The position numbers and the translations under genes were made by a program. This document shows positions 42,875-52,044 of a stretch of DNA of 64,000 bases, piece after piece (positions within the stretch are counted from its first letter, which is position 1; every line of letters starts with the position of its first letter). Below the pieces are notes generated by a model that did not search any database, was not told the origin of the DNA, and worked only from the letters and a program-made list of their open reading frames with translations. This stretch comes from Streptomyces atratus (GTDB lineage: Bacteria; Actinomycetota; Actinomycetes; Streptomycetales; Streptomycetaceae), in assembly GCF_014648655.1 (NCBI RefSeq), contig NZ_BMRN01000031.1, positions 24,508 through 88,507 of the forward strand, read 5' to 3'.

Positions 42875-43885
42875 ATGGACCTTCTCATCACCGGCGGTGC
42901 CGGATTCATCGGGAGCACGGTGGCGTCCGCCGCGCTCGACGCCGGCCACCGCCCGATCATCCTGGACAACCTGGTCACTGGCCGGAGAGAGTTCACCGAA
43001 GGCCGGATCTTCTACGAGGGGGACATCGCCGACCGCGCCCTCCTGGAACGGGTCTTCGACGATTTCCCGGACATCGAGGCCGTCATCCACTGCGCCGCCC
43101 TCATCATCGTCCCCGACTCGGTGGCCGCGCCGATCGACTACTACCGGGCCAACGTCTCCAAGACGCTGGAAATGGTGGACGTGCTCAACAAACGTGGCTG
43201 CCGGCGCCTGATCTTCAGCAGTTCGGCCTCCATCTACGCCGTCTACGACGACTTCACCGTGGACGAGTCGTCAGACGTCGCGCCGCTGAGCCCGTACGCG
43301 CGCACGAAGGTGCACGTCGAGCAGATGCTCGAGGACATCGCCACGGCCACGGATCTCAAAGTGCTGTCACTCCGGTACTTCAATCCGATCGGTGCCGATC
43401 CGAAGATGCGCACCGGCCTGCAGATTCCTTCGCCCAGCCACGCCCTGGGCAAGCTGATCCAGATCAAGCGGGAGGGCGAACCGTTCCAGCTGACCGGCAA
43501 CGACTACCCGACCCGCGACGGCACCGGCATCCGCGACTACGTCCACGTCTGGGACCTGGCCCAGGCCCATCTGGCGGCGCTGGACAGGTTCGACAAGATC
43601 CTGGAGTCGGAAAGCCACCGGGTGGTCAATCTCGGCACCGGAACGGGAACCACGGTCAAGGAACTCGTGGCCGCCTTCGCGGCGGTGACCGGCGAGCCCG
43701 TGGACGTCGTCCCCGCGCCGCGCCGCCCCGGTGACTCGGCGGGCGCCTACACCCGCAGCGACCGGGCGGCGGTCGAGCTGGGCTGGACACCTCGGTACTC
43801 CATCGAGCAGGGCATCGCGGACTCGCTGGCCTGGATCGAGAAGCGCCCCTCGATCCTGCGGGATCTGGCCCTCCCCGCAGTCTGA
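42875..43885 (+). CDS. NAD-dependent UDP-sugar 4-epimerase (GalE-like)
   Basis: A 336-aa short-chain dehydrogenase/reductase with TGGAGFIG at 6-13, the catalytic Ser region FSSSASIY and YARTK (Tyr141, Lys145), then LRYFNPIGADP and IRDYVHVWDLAQAH, all characteristic of UDP-glucose/UDP-GlcNAc 4-epimerases. It likely supplies a UDP-galactose-type sugar to the glycosyltransferase two genes downstream. ATG at 42875 is preceded by GGAG. Confidence 0.9.
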   Translation: MDLLITGGAGFIGSTVASAALDAGHRPIILDNLVTGRREFTEGRIFYEGDIADRALLERVFDDFPDIEAVIHCAALIIVPDSVAAPIDYYRANVSKTLEMVDVLNKRGCRRLIFSSSASIYAVYDDFTVDESSDVAPLSPYARTKVHVEQMLEDIATATDLKVLSLRYFNPIGADPKMRTGLQIPSPSHALGKLIQIKREGEPFQLTGNDYPTRDGTGIRDYVHVWDLAQAHLAALDRFDKILESESHRVVNLGTGTGTTVKELVAAFAAVTGEPVDVVPAPRRPGDSAGAYTRSDRAAVELGWTPRYSIEQGIADSLAWIEKRPSILRDLALPAV

Positions 43886-43986
43886 TCTTGAGGGCATCAC
43901 TGGTGACCCGGTGGCTTCCGTCACCGGGTCACCGGTCCAGGCTCGACATATCGAGCACGGAACATGAAAGGCAGGGGACCAAGACC

Positions 43987-44625
43987 GTGGATTTGTCAGC
44001 AGCCGACGTCGAGCGCCTCAGGCGCGGCAGCACCGCGGTGGCGACGCTCGGTCCGGTTGGCACCGACGCTCATGCGGTGGCCGACAAACTCTTCTCGAAT
44101 GTCGTCCTCACCGAGTCGTTCGCCGCGGCGATGACCTATGGCGAGCAGCACGATATCTACGCCCTGGTGGCCGCGGGTTTCCTGGAGCGCAGCGAAGTCG
44201 ACGTCGTCGACAGCTGGGTCGATCTGCACTTCCGCTCGCTGGACCGCATGCTGCTGGCCACCATCTGGGAGAGCTCCACCAAGACCATGTGCATCGCCAC
44301 CAATACGCGGCGAGCCGACACGCTCGACGACGTTCGGCGCATAGCGATCCACCCGGCCACGGCGGTCTTCGCCCGCAAGTACGCGCCTCAGGCCAGCATC
44401 CGCTACGTGAACGCGAAGCCGACCGCTGTGGAGTGGGCCGACCAGGGCGAAGTCGACGCCTGTGTGGGTTCTCTGGACGTCGTCCAGAAGGCGGCCAACT
44501 TGGTGGTGCAGGAGGTATTCACGCCGACGATGGTGTGGTGCCTGTACCAGCCACGGGCCTGGGAAGAACGGAGAGTCCGCGACTCGGGACTCGCCGGTCC
44601 GCCACGTAGTGGAACTCTTCAATGA
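43987..44625 (+). CDS. Prephenate dehydratase-fold protein, possibly BacA-like decarboxylase
   Basis: A 212-aa protein with VATLGPVGTDAHAVADK (residues 18-34), the LGPxGT loop of prephenate dehydratase domains, and later IHPATAVFARKYAP and VDACVGSLDVVQKA. It has no ACT domain, unlike PheA, and its length matches non-aromatising prephenate decarboxylases such as BacA of bacilysin synthesis. It may thus turn prephenate into a dihydro-cyclohexadienyl precursor or act on another ligand. GTG at 43987 follows AGGGGA with eight-base spacing. Confidence 0.65.
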   Translation: MDLSAADVERLRRGSTAVATLGPVGTDAHAVADKLFSNVVLTESFAAAMTYGEQHDIYALVAAGFLERSEVDVVDSWVDLHFRSLDRMLLATIWESSTKTMCIATNTRRADTLDDVRRIAIHPATAVFARKYAPQASIRYVNAKPTAVEWADQGEVDACVGSLDVVQKAANLVVQEVFTPTMVWCLYQPRAWEERRVRDSGLAGPPRSGTLQ

Positions 44626-44658
44626 CCGTCGGCCACTTTATATCTTGAGAGGTACTGC

Positions 44659-45987
44659 ATGGCCCTGTTCGAAACGCCCGCGCGACCGGGCCGCCTCGGC
44701 CTCGTCCTGGCGACGCCCGGCGGAATCACCTACGAGGGTGGTGGCGCGCACGTCGTGATCAATCAGTTCGTCGAGGCGTTCCCGGCGCTGGCCCGTCGAT
44801 ACGAGGTCCTCCGGCGTGCCTCGTTCCGTATCGTCGCCGCCGACATCGCCGCCTCCAGTGAGAATTTCCGCGGCGACCTTCTCCATCGCGCACAAGAGGT
44901 TGCCGCGGCCCACTCGGGCGGAGTCGATTTGATTCGGAACGGAGACAATCAGTTCACCGGGTTCGCCGATGTCTACGGACCGCCTCAGGACATTGAGCGC
45001 AGACGGAGCATCTGCCGCGACTTCGTCAGCGGCATCGAACGTGTCGGCGAGGACTACGACCGAGTGGCTGTGCTGGCGCATGAGGACCATCTCAGCTGGC
45101 TTCCGACCGAACTGGACCGGCGGACGAGAGACGGGGACCGCTTCGCTGTCTTCTGGTTTCCGCATACGTTGTCGGAGTTCTTCTCCACGCCGTTTCCGGA
45201 ACGACGTTCCGCCGAGCAGGAATCGCTCTCGGGATTCCGTCCTCAAGATCGGGTCGTGTCGGTCGGGGGTGCGGTTGACCGATTTCTTCGGGGGACGTAC
45301 GGAGTTTCGCCCGACCGCCTGGTGAAGTGCTACAACGAGATCTATCCGGACGCGGCGAGGTACTCGACGGCCGGGTTGGACGAGACCGCTGTCCCGGATC
45401 GTCCCTTCGCCCTCTTCTGCGGTCGGATGAACTCTGACAAGCGTCCGGACGTCGTCCTCGACATGTATGTACAGGACACTGACTTCCGACTTCCGGATCT
45501 GTTGTTCATCGCGCCTGCCGAGAATAGAGGATCTCCCTACGTCGAGGAGGTGTTCGCGAAGATTGCTGCTATCCAGGAGATGCGACCCGGGCGGATCGTG
45601 CCCGTCACCGCCTACCAATCGCAACTTGTCCACCAGGCGATCCAGTCCCCGAACGTCCGCATCGTCCTGATGCCTTCGGCGATGGAGCTGCGCAGCATCC
45701 TGTCGCTCGAATACTGCGCCCTTCTCCCGGCGGACGTTCCCGTTGTCTACAACGAGATCCCCGCCCTCACCGAGGTGTTCGCGCGTCGACCCCTGACCTT
45801 CGTATCGGACTCGGCCGAGCCGTCTTCCTTCGCCTCCTCTGTGCATGAGGCTCTGGCGCAGTCCGCGTCCCAGAACCGAGGAGTGCGAGATCGTGGCTCC
45901 AGCGACCAGTATTGCCACACCTATGCCGAGCTCATGGACCAGGTGACGGGATGGCTCGACACCGAGTCGATCGGAGGCGGTTCATGA
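44659..45987 (+). CDS. GT-B fold glycosyltransferase
   Basis: A 442-aa glycosyltransferase-like protein. The N-terminus (GLVLATPGGITYEGGGAHVV) and the C-terminal half with FALFCGRMNSDKRPDVVLDM, then VRIVLMPSAMELRSILSLEY and EYCALLPADVPVVYNEIPAL follow the GT4/GT-B plan (E-x7-E-like donor loop altered). The acceptor is unknown. ATG at 44659 has GAGAGGT upstream; the stop overlaps the radical SAM gene. It probably uses the sugar nucleotide made by the GalE-like enzyme. Confidence 0.75.
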   Translation: MALFETPARPGRLGLVLATPGGITYEGGGAHVVINQFVEAFPALARRYEVLRRASFRIVAADIAASSENFRGDLLHRAQEVAAAHSGGVDLIRNGDNQFTGFADVYGPPQDIERRRSICRDFVSGIERVGEDYDRVAVLAHEDHLSWLPTELDRRTRDGDRFAVFWFPHTLSEFFSTPFPERRSAEQESLSGFRPQDRVVSVGGAVDRFLRGTYGVSPDRLVKCYNEIYPDAARYSTAGLDETAVPDRPFALFCGRMNSDKRPDVVLDMYVQDTDFRLPDLLFIAPAENRGSPYVEEVFAKIAAIQEMRPGRIVPVTAYQSQLVHQAIQSPNVRIVLMPSAMELRSILSLEYCALLPADVPVVYNEIPALTEVFARRPLTFVSDSAEPSSFASSVHEALAQSASQNRGVRDRGSSDQYCHTYAELMDQVTGWLDTESIGGGS

Positions 45988-47204
45988 AGCACGTGGAAAT
46001 CCTCCCCCCGCATCCGCTCCGGGCTGACTACATTCGGCACTTGCCGTCTGGAAGCGCCGAGGATCTCTTCCAGCGAAGGCTGGAGCCGCAGAACTTCAAC
46101 GGGCAATATCTTGGCGACCTTGTCAAGCTTCTGGAGCAGGCGCTGGCTCAAGATCCACAGGATGGACGCAGTGCCTACATGCTTGCGTTCTGTCTGCTTC
46201 AGAACTCTGCCGACGAAGCCGCGGTGTACCGCGCGAACGCGCTCCTGGACCGAGCGGCTGCCGATGAAACCATCGCCCGCGCAGGCGAAACGGAACGCCT
46301 GCGAGTGCTGACATCGTCGATCATCTGCCGCATGGAGCGACCGGTACCCGGCGTCCGTCCCGTCGCCTACCGGGTCAACTGGTCGATCAACAATCGTTGC
46401 CCCATGGCGTGCCGCGGCTGCTACAACCCGTTCGCCGCGGACCAGATCAGCGCCGAGACGGCTTTCGAGATCATTGACCAACTGGTCGCCCACGGCACCA
46501 CCGACGTCGTCGTCTCAGGCGGCGATCCGCTCCTGTGGCCGCCGATCTTCGACGTTGTCGACCGCATGCGCGCGGCAGGGCTGCGAGTCGCCCTCGACAC
46601 GACGGGCTACACCTTGGACGCGGTGAAGGTCGGCCGGCTGAAGAGGGCGCTGGATTCGATCCGACTGCCTCTCGACGGCAGCACCCCGGAAGTGCAAAGG
46701 GCGTTCAGGAGAAGCAACGACCCGGATCTCGTCTCCCGCTTCCAAAGATCGCTACGGCTGTGCGACGACGCGGGATTCCACGCGGTCCGCGTCCACACCG
46801 TGGTCTCGAAGCAGAACGTCGACGATCTGCCCGCGATCGCGGAGAAGATCTTCAGCCACGAGTCGGTCAAGCAGTGGGTGCTCTTCCAGTGGTGGGGACG
46901 CCGATCGGCCCGACACCTCGTGGAGGAGATGGCCATCTCGCAGGAGGAGGTGCTTCAGGCGGTGACAGCGCTGAAGGCCGGCTGTCCCGACAAGGAGATC
47001 CATTTCGCCGCGGCCGAGGAGCGAGAGCTGGTCAACTTCTTCATCCAGAGCAGCGGACAGGTCGTCACCATGGCCTCTGGGCATGCGGAGGAGTTCATCG
47101 TGGGCATGCTACCGACCAGCGATCTGGCGGACGTCATCGCCAGCCCGATCCTCGACTTCTCGGCGATTCACCGCGGGCTCCCGGTTTCCGTCCCCCAGGG
47201 GTGA
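45984..47204 (+). CDS. Radical SAM enzyme with N-terminal helical domain
   Basis: A 406-aa protein with the 4Fe-4S motif C139-x3-C143-x2-C146 (INNRCPMACRGCYNPF) and the SAM-binding GGDP at 179-182. The first 130 residues form an extra helical domain with TPR-like character (YLGDLVKLLEQALAQDPQDG). No SPASM cysteine cluster is seen at the C-terminus. Such enzymes generate a 5'-deoxyadenosyl radical for C-H activation. In this cluster it could act on a sugar, a nucleotide-sugar or the small N-terminal ORF product. ATG at 45984 overlaps the glycosyltransferase stop. Confidence 0.88.
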   Translation: MKHVEILPPHPLRADYIRHLPSGSAEDLFQRRLEPQNFNGQYLGDLVKLLEQALAQDPQDGRSAYMLAFCLLQNSADEAAVYRANALLDRAAADETIARAGETERLRVLTSSIICRMERPVPGVRPVAYRVNWSINNRCPMACRGCYNPFAADQISAETAFEIIDQLVAHGTTDVVVSGGDPLLWPPIFDVVDRMRAAGLRVALDTTGYTLDAVKVGRLKRALDSIRLPLDGSTPEVQRAFRRSNDPDLVSRFQRSLRLCDDAGFHAVRVHTVVSKQNVDDLPAIAEKIFSHESVKQWVLFQWWGRRSARHLVEEMAISQEEVLQAVTALKAGCPDKEIHFAAAEERELVNFFIQSSGQVVTMASGHAEEFIVGMLPTSDLADVIASPILDFSAIHRGLPVSVPQG

Positions 47205-47472
47205 CGGAGGGTAGCCCTGGACCCGCGCGGCAAGCTGGACGCAACACCCGACCAGCTCACGTGTCTGTGCTCAGCCCTCGGGCTGGGCACGGAGGGCAAC
47301 CCCACACCGCGAGCGGTCATCGAGGAGCACCGCGTCCCATCCTCGGACCCGACGACCCTCAGCCTGGACCCACTCCCGACGTCGGCGTTCCCGGGTCGGC
47401 CAGCGATCCCCGATCGCTTACCAGAACACCTTCCACTCGACATCAACCAACCTGACCCGAGCCGCACCCAAG

Positions 47473-48498
47473 TTACTTGTGCGGCGCGGGCCCCGTTGTG
47501 GAGCGGATCACCAGTTCGGGGTCGAAGAAGAGTTCTCCCGTCGGTACTTCGCGGTTGCTGACGAGCGACAGGATGCTGCGGCCGACTTCGAGGGCGAGCC
47601 GATCGGCCGGCTGCCTCACGGTGGTCAGGGGCGGATCGACGAACTCCGTGATCATGGAGCCGTCGTAGCCCACGACGGAGACATCCCCGGGGACCGAGAA
47701 TCCCTGTCGGCGGATGCCGCGGATCGCGCCGAGGGCCATGTAGTCGCTGGCTGCGACTATGGCGGTGGCACCGAGCTTTAGCAGGGTGTGCGCGGCTGCC
47801 TGACCGCCTTCGACGGTGTAGGACTGCCTTATCACCCAGCGCTCGGCGTCCTGGCTGCCCCGTTTGGCCATGGCGTCGAGGAAGCCCCGCACACGCCGGT
47901 CGGCCGGGTGGTTGCCGGCTGGCCCGGATGCCATGCCGATGGCGCGGTGACCGAGACGGTGGAGATGGTCCACTGCCAGTTCGGCTGCCAACGCGTCGTC
48001 GGTGGAGAAGACGGGCGCGGGAACGTTGTCGGCGAACCCCCCGTTGACACCGATGTACGGGATGCGTCGGGAGCGGAGCATCTCGTACGTTTCGGTGTCG
48101 GCACCCTCCACGGTGTTGGACGAGGACAGGAACACGACGGCCGCGATGCCCTTGTCGATGATCGAGGCGATGAACTCCCGTTCCTGGACCCCTCCGGGAA
48201 ACGCCGGGCACAACACGGCCTTGAGTCCGTGTGGTGCCAGTGTCGCCTCGATGCGTTCGGCGACGTCGGCGAAGAAGGGGTTGGAGACGTGCTCGGTGAT
48301 CACCGTGACCAGTTGGCCCTCCACGGGCCTTTCGTAGCCGAGTTCTGCCATGGCCTTTTCGACGGCGTCCCTGGTCTTCGTCGCCACTCCTTGACGCCGG
48401 TTGATGACCCGACTGACGGTGGCTTCGCTCACACCCGCCCGGGCAGCGATCTCAACGATGCCGACCTTCATTCGTCCCCTTTTCGCTGTCAGGGTCAT
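47473..48498 (-). CDS. LacI-family transcriptional repressor
   Basis: A 341-aa regulator with an N-terminal LacI HTH (VGIVEIAARAGVSEATVSRV, INRR) and a periplasmic-binding-like sensor domain (VVGYDGSMITEFVDPPLTTV). ATG at 48498 overlaps the GH36 stop by four bases, so the repressor is produced with the operon it most likely controls. Its ligand is probably the transported sugar or a breakdown product. Two TTGCAA sites at the divergent promoters upstream of the operon are candidate operators. Confidence 0.9.
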   Translation of the reverse strand: MTLTAKRGRMKVGIVEIAARAGVSEATVSRVINRRQGVATKTRDAVEKAMAELGYERPVEGQLVTVITEHVSNPFFADVAERIEATLAPHGLKAVLCPAFPGGVQEREFIASIIDKGIAAVVFLSSSNTVEGADTETYEMLRSRRIPYIGVNGGFADNVPAPVFSTDDALAAELAVDHLHRLGHRAIGMASGPAGNHPADRRVRGFLDAMAKRGSQDAERWVIRQSYTVEGGQAAAHTLLKLGATAIVAASDYMALGAIRGIRRQGFSVPGDVSVVGYDGSMITEFVDPPLTTVRQPADRLALEVGRSILSLVSNREVPTGELFFDPELVIRSTTGPAPHK

Positions 48499-50252
48499 GC
48501 GGTTTTCCGGATCAAGGCCAGCCCCATGTTCGGCACTGGCAGGATGTGCAGGCCGGGGGTGAGCGTGATCCGGGTCTGCTCGATGATACGGCCCGAGGGA
48601 TCACGGATTTCGGCCTCCACCTGCGCTCCCTCGTCCTGGACCTCCAGCACCAGTCGGTTCTCGGCAGTCGCGTTGATCAGGACCGTCTCGCGATGGACCG
48701 CAGGCTGCACCGGTACGGTCCGGTTGCTGAACGCGGACACCACGTTCACCCCGTCTGCTCCGGCCTGCACCAGGGTGTAGAGGTCGTCAGGGCGGCCGGG
48801 CTCGACCGTTCCGTCGAGCAGTTGGGGGCGCAGGCGGCGCCACTGGGCCAGCCAGAAGCGGACCGCTTCGGCGTGGTCCTCGGAGAGTGCGTCGAGGCGC
48901 ACGGAGACCTGCGGAACGGAGTGAAGTGCCCCGATGAGCTGCCGTGCGGCGGTTGCCGCAGGGGCCGTGGTGTCCCACAGCAAGGGGTCGGAGTGGACGA
49001 CACCGCCAACGGCCAGCAGCGCGGTGTCGATCGTGCGGACGCGGTTAGCCGTGGAGTCGGCCGGGCAGTCGAAGGATCTGAGCATGTTGCCGAACGCGGC
49101 CATGCCCGGACCGACGTAGGGCTGACGCAGTTCCAGTAGCAGATCGGACCGCTCGGCGAGCAACGCGGTGCGCAGTTCGGTGAGCAGGAGTGTGAGTGCC
49201 TGTCCGACATCGCCCCTGCCGTCGCCTGCGTAGGCCATGGCTTCGTCGAGGAAGTCGACCTTGAGTCCGTCGAGACCGTAGTCGCGCACCAGACGCACGC
49301 ACAGGCGGACGACATGGGATCGGACTTCGGGGCTGCGGGGGTCGAGGACGTGAGCACCGGGAACCTTGGCGAGGGCCGGGGCGTAGGAAGCCCACTGCTC
49401 GTAGCAGTCGGCCCGGGGGCCCAGGAGCAGAGGAGCGACCCAGGCCATGTAGCGCAGTCCGAGTTGGCGTACGCGGGCGACGTGAGTGGCGAAGCAGGGG
49501 AATTTGTCGGGGTCGGGGAGCCAGTCCCCCACCCCCGCGTATCCGCGGCCGCTGCCGAAACGCTGCCAGCCGTCGTCCAGGATGAGCGTGCCGAAGCCCA
49601 TGTCCGCGGCGAGTGCGGCCTGCTGCTCGACGGCTGCCGCATCGACCTGCTGGTTGAAGGCGTACCAGGTGCAGTACAGAGGCAGTCGGGCCGCTTCGGG
49701 AACTGGCATGGCAGCCGGGGTCTGCTTTTCGTACCAGCCGCGCAGCAGGCGCATGGCCCGGGCAACCGACGGGCTGCGCGGTACGAAGAGGATGCGGTGC
49801 GGTGTGGTGGAAGGCGGCAGTTCGAGGTGGACGACGTGGGTGTCGTTCTCCTCGGACACTCCGAAGCGCAGGGCGGCCTCTGCGACGGGGTCGGCTGCGG
49901 CGAAAGCGAGCAGTGTGGCGCCCGAGTAGTCGTAGAGGCAGCCGGCGGCGAGGCCGTCGATGAGGCTGACCCTGGATCTGCCTTCCCAGTCGGCGACCAG
50001 GGTCCGGCTCCAGCCTGCCTTCGGGTGCCAGTAGCCGGCCGTATCGCCGAGCGGGGCGGAGAGCCGGATCTCCACCGGTGAGCCGGGGGCTTCGACACGC
50101 AGCATTCTCAGGCCGCCGGGCACTTCGGACAGTGTCCAGGCGGGGTCGGCGCCCGGGGCCAGGACGGCGATCTCCACGGTGTCGAGCAGTGGCTCGAAGG
50201 TGGCGGGCGCCAGTTCCGCAGTGGTGACGGCCTCGGTGGACAGGGTGCTCAC
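48495..50252 (-). CDS. Intracellular GH36-like alpha-galactosidase family enzyme
   Basis: A 585-aa clan GH-D glycosidase with no signal peptide. Nucleophile Asp333 lies in LDGLKVDFLDEAM and acid/base Asp395 in MLRSFDCPADS; TLILDDGWQ is the conserved binding strand. It would hydrolyse the sugar imported by the ABC transporter encoded just upstream. GTG at 50252 has AGGAG five bases before it. Its TIM-barrel core resembles the GH36 enzyme at 37 kb, although overall identity looks low. The exact linkage specificity is not determined. Confidence 0.88.
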   Translation of the reverse strand: MSTLSTEAVTTAELAPATFEPLLDTVEIAVLAPGADPAWTLSEVPGGLRMLRVEAPGSPVEIRLSAPLGDTAGYWHPKAGWSRTLVADWEGRSRVSLIDGLAAGCLYDYSGATLLAFAAADPVAEAALRFGVSEENDTHVVHLELPPSTTPHRILFVPRSPSVARAMRLLRGWYEKQTPAAMPVPEAARLPLYCTWYAFNQQVDAAAVEQQAALAADMGFGTLILDDGWQRFGSGRGYAGVGDWLPDPDKFPCFATHVARVRQLGLRYMAWVAPLLLGPRADCYEQWASYAPALAKVPGAHVLDPRSPEVRSHVVRLCVRLVRDYGLDGLKVDFLDEAMAYAGDGRGDVGQALTLLLTELRTALLAERSDLLLELRQPYVGPGMAAFGNMLRSFDCPADSTANRVRTIDTALLAVGGVVHSDPLLWDTTAPAATAARQLIGALHSVPQVSVRLDALSEDHAEAVRFWLAQWRRLRPQLLDGTVEPGRPDDLYTLVQAGADGVNVVSAFSNRTVPVQPAVHRETVLINATAENRLVLEVQDEGAQVEAEIRDPSGRIIEQTRITLTPGLHILPVPNMGLALIRKTA

Positions 50253-50254
50253 GA

Positions 50255-51121
50255 TCACTCCTTGACAGCACCGGCGAGCAGGCCGGAGACGAAGTGGCGT
50301 TGAAGGGAGAGGAAGACGATGATCATGGGAATGGCGGCGACGGCCGTTCCGGTGAGGATGGCCCCGTAGTCGGTGTCGTCGACGCCCTGCAACGAGGCGA
50401 GTGCGACGGGAATGGTGAGCGAGGCATCGTCGCGCAGCACGATCAGGGGCCAGATGAAGTCGTTCCACTGGTAGAGGAACAGGAAGATGCCCAGTGCTGC
50501 CAGGGCGGGCCTCATCGGCGGCAGGACGACCCGCAGGAACAGACGCAGTTCGCCGCAGCCGTCCATGCGGCCGGAGTCGAGCAGTTCGTCGGGCAGCGCA
50601 GCCATCGACTGGCGCATGAGGAAGATACCGAACGGCAGCGCCAGATTGGGCATGATCACTGCCTGATACGTGTTGAGCCAGTGCAGCTCGGCCATCATCT
50701 TGAACAGTGGAACCAGTGTGACCTGAGTCGGGATGACCAGCCCCAGCATCAGCATGCCGAAGAGTGCGTCACGGCCCTTGAAGCGGTACTTGGTGAAGGC
50801 GTAGCCGGCCAGGGTGCAGACGGCTCCTGCACAGACTGTGTAAATGACCGCGATGAGCAGTGAGTTGAGCACGACCTGCCCGAAGGATGCGGTCTCCTGC
50901 AGGCTGGAGAGGTTCTTGCCGAGGTCTCCGCCGGGAAGCAGTGGCGGCGTGGAGTCGAAGATCTCGTCAGTGCTGCGGGTGCTGGCGATGACGAGCCAGT
51001 AGAAGGGAAGGAGCACGCCGGCGAGCACGATGGCCAGCCCCGAGGTCAGCAGGATGCCGCGGCCTGGGCGGTGCAGGCCGGTGCGTGGTGCGCGGGCGGC
51101 GCCACGTGCGGGGGTCGTCAT
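50255..51121 (-). CDS. Carbohydrate ABC transporter permease, MalG-like
   Basis: A 288-aa permease with six membrane helices and the EAA-type loop DELLDSGRMDGCGELRLFLR before VVLPPMRPALAALG, which docks the ATPase. The order lipoprotein, MalF-like, MalG-like is the usual CUT1 arrangement. No ATPase gene is present here, so the system probably uses a shared MsiK-like ATPase encoded elsewhere, as known in Streptomyces. Start overlaps the upstream stop (ATGA). Confidence 0.92.
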   Translation of the reverse strand: MTTPARGAARAPRTGLHRPGRGILLTSGLAIVLAGVLLPFYWLVIASTRSTDEIFDSTPPLLPGGDLGKNLSSLQETASFGQVVLNSLLIAVIYTVCAGAVCTLAGYAFTKYRFKGRDALFGMLMLGLVIPTQVTLVPLFKMMAELHWLNTYQAVIMPNLALPFGIFLMRQSMAALPDELLDSGRMDGCGELRLFLRVVLPPMRPALAALGIFLFLYQWNDFIWPLIVLRDDASLTIPVALASLQGVDDTDYGAILTGTAVAAIPMIIVFLSLQRHFVSGLLAGAVKE

Positions 51122-52044
51122 GATTTGTCTCCCAGGACCCGGAACTGGATCAGGCCGAGGACTCCGATCAGCACCGCGAGGACGTAGGCGATGGCCGACG
51201 CGTAGCCGAAGTCGAAGTACGTGAAGGCGTTCTGGTACAGGTACACGCCGATGGTCAGCGTCGCGTTGTCGGGGCCGCCGCGGGTGAGGATGTACGGCTC
51301 GTCGAAGATCTGCAGGGTGCCGATGGTGGAGAGCACCGTGGCGAGGAGGATCGCCGGACGCAGTCCCGGAAGCGTCACGTGACGGAAGGACTGCCAGGCT
51401 CCGGCCCCGTCGACCGAGGCGGCGTCGTACAGCTCCGTGGGAATGGTCTGCAGACGGGCCAGCAGAATCACCGCGTTGTAACCGGTGTAGTGCCAGGTCA
51501 GTGCCAGACCGAGGGAGATCTTTGCCCACAGCGGATCAGTCAGCCACGGCACTTCGCCGATTCCGACCAGCGACAGCAACCAGTTGACCAGCCCGTACTT
51601 CTCGTTGAGCAGGACGGAGAAGATGACACCGTACGCCACGAGGCCGGTGACCATCGGCATGAAGAATCCCAGCCGGAACACCGAGCGTGCCCGCAGGAAT
51701 GCCGAGTTGAACGCGACGGCCAGGCCGGTGGCAAGCGCCAGCATGATCGGCACCTGGACCGCCAGGATGACTGCCGTGTTCTTCAGTGCCGTCCAGAACA
51801 GCGGGTCGTCCAGTAGCCGCTTGTAGTTGTCCGCTCCGACGAAGGTGTCGACGCCGTCGACCGTCTTGTGGAGGCTGAGAATGAACGACCAGCCGATCGG
51901 GTAGAGCTTGAAGGCGGCGAACAGCAGCACGGCGGGCAGGACGAAGGCGTACGGCGCGAGACGGCGGGCGCTCAAGCGCGGTGGTCGGGAGTCGCGCACA
52001 CCCGTCGTTCGCACCGTACGGGTCGGGGAAGTGACAACGCTCAT
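51118..52044 (-). CDS. Carbohydrate ABC transporter permease, MalF-like
   Basis: A 308-aa permease with a short cytoplasmic N-terminus, six hydrophobic segments and the loop TELYDAASVDGAGAWQSFRH followed by VTLPGLRPAILLATV. It forms the translocation pore with the MalG-like subunit. Both start and stop overlap neighbouring genes by four bases. Confidence 0.92.
   Translation of the reverse strand: MSVVTSPTRTVRTTGVRDSRPPRLSARRLAPYAFVLPAVLLFAAFKLYPIGWSFILSLHKTVDGVDTFVGADNYKRLLDDPLFWTALKNTAVILAVQVPIMLALATGLAVAFNSAFLRARSVFRLGFFMPMVTGLVAYGVIFSVLLNEKYGLVNWLLSLVGIGEVPWLTDPLWAKISLGLALTWHYTGYNAVILLARLQTIPTELYDAASVDGAGAWQSFRHVTLPGLRPAILLATVLSTIGTLQIFDEPYILTRGGPDNATLTIGVYLYQNAFTYFDFGYASAIAYVLAVLIGVLGLIQFRVLGDKS

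Noticed and set aside
47205..47472. A gene in the gap between the radical SAM gene and the LacI gene
   Set aside because: One plus-strand frame stays open (LDPRGKLDATPDQLTCLCSA), but it has no start or ribosome binding site and no family match; a short GCCGCAC/GTGCGGC hairpin at the LacI stop is the only structure seen.
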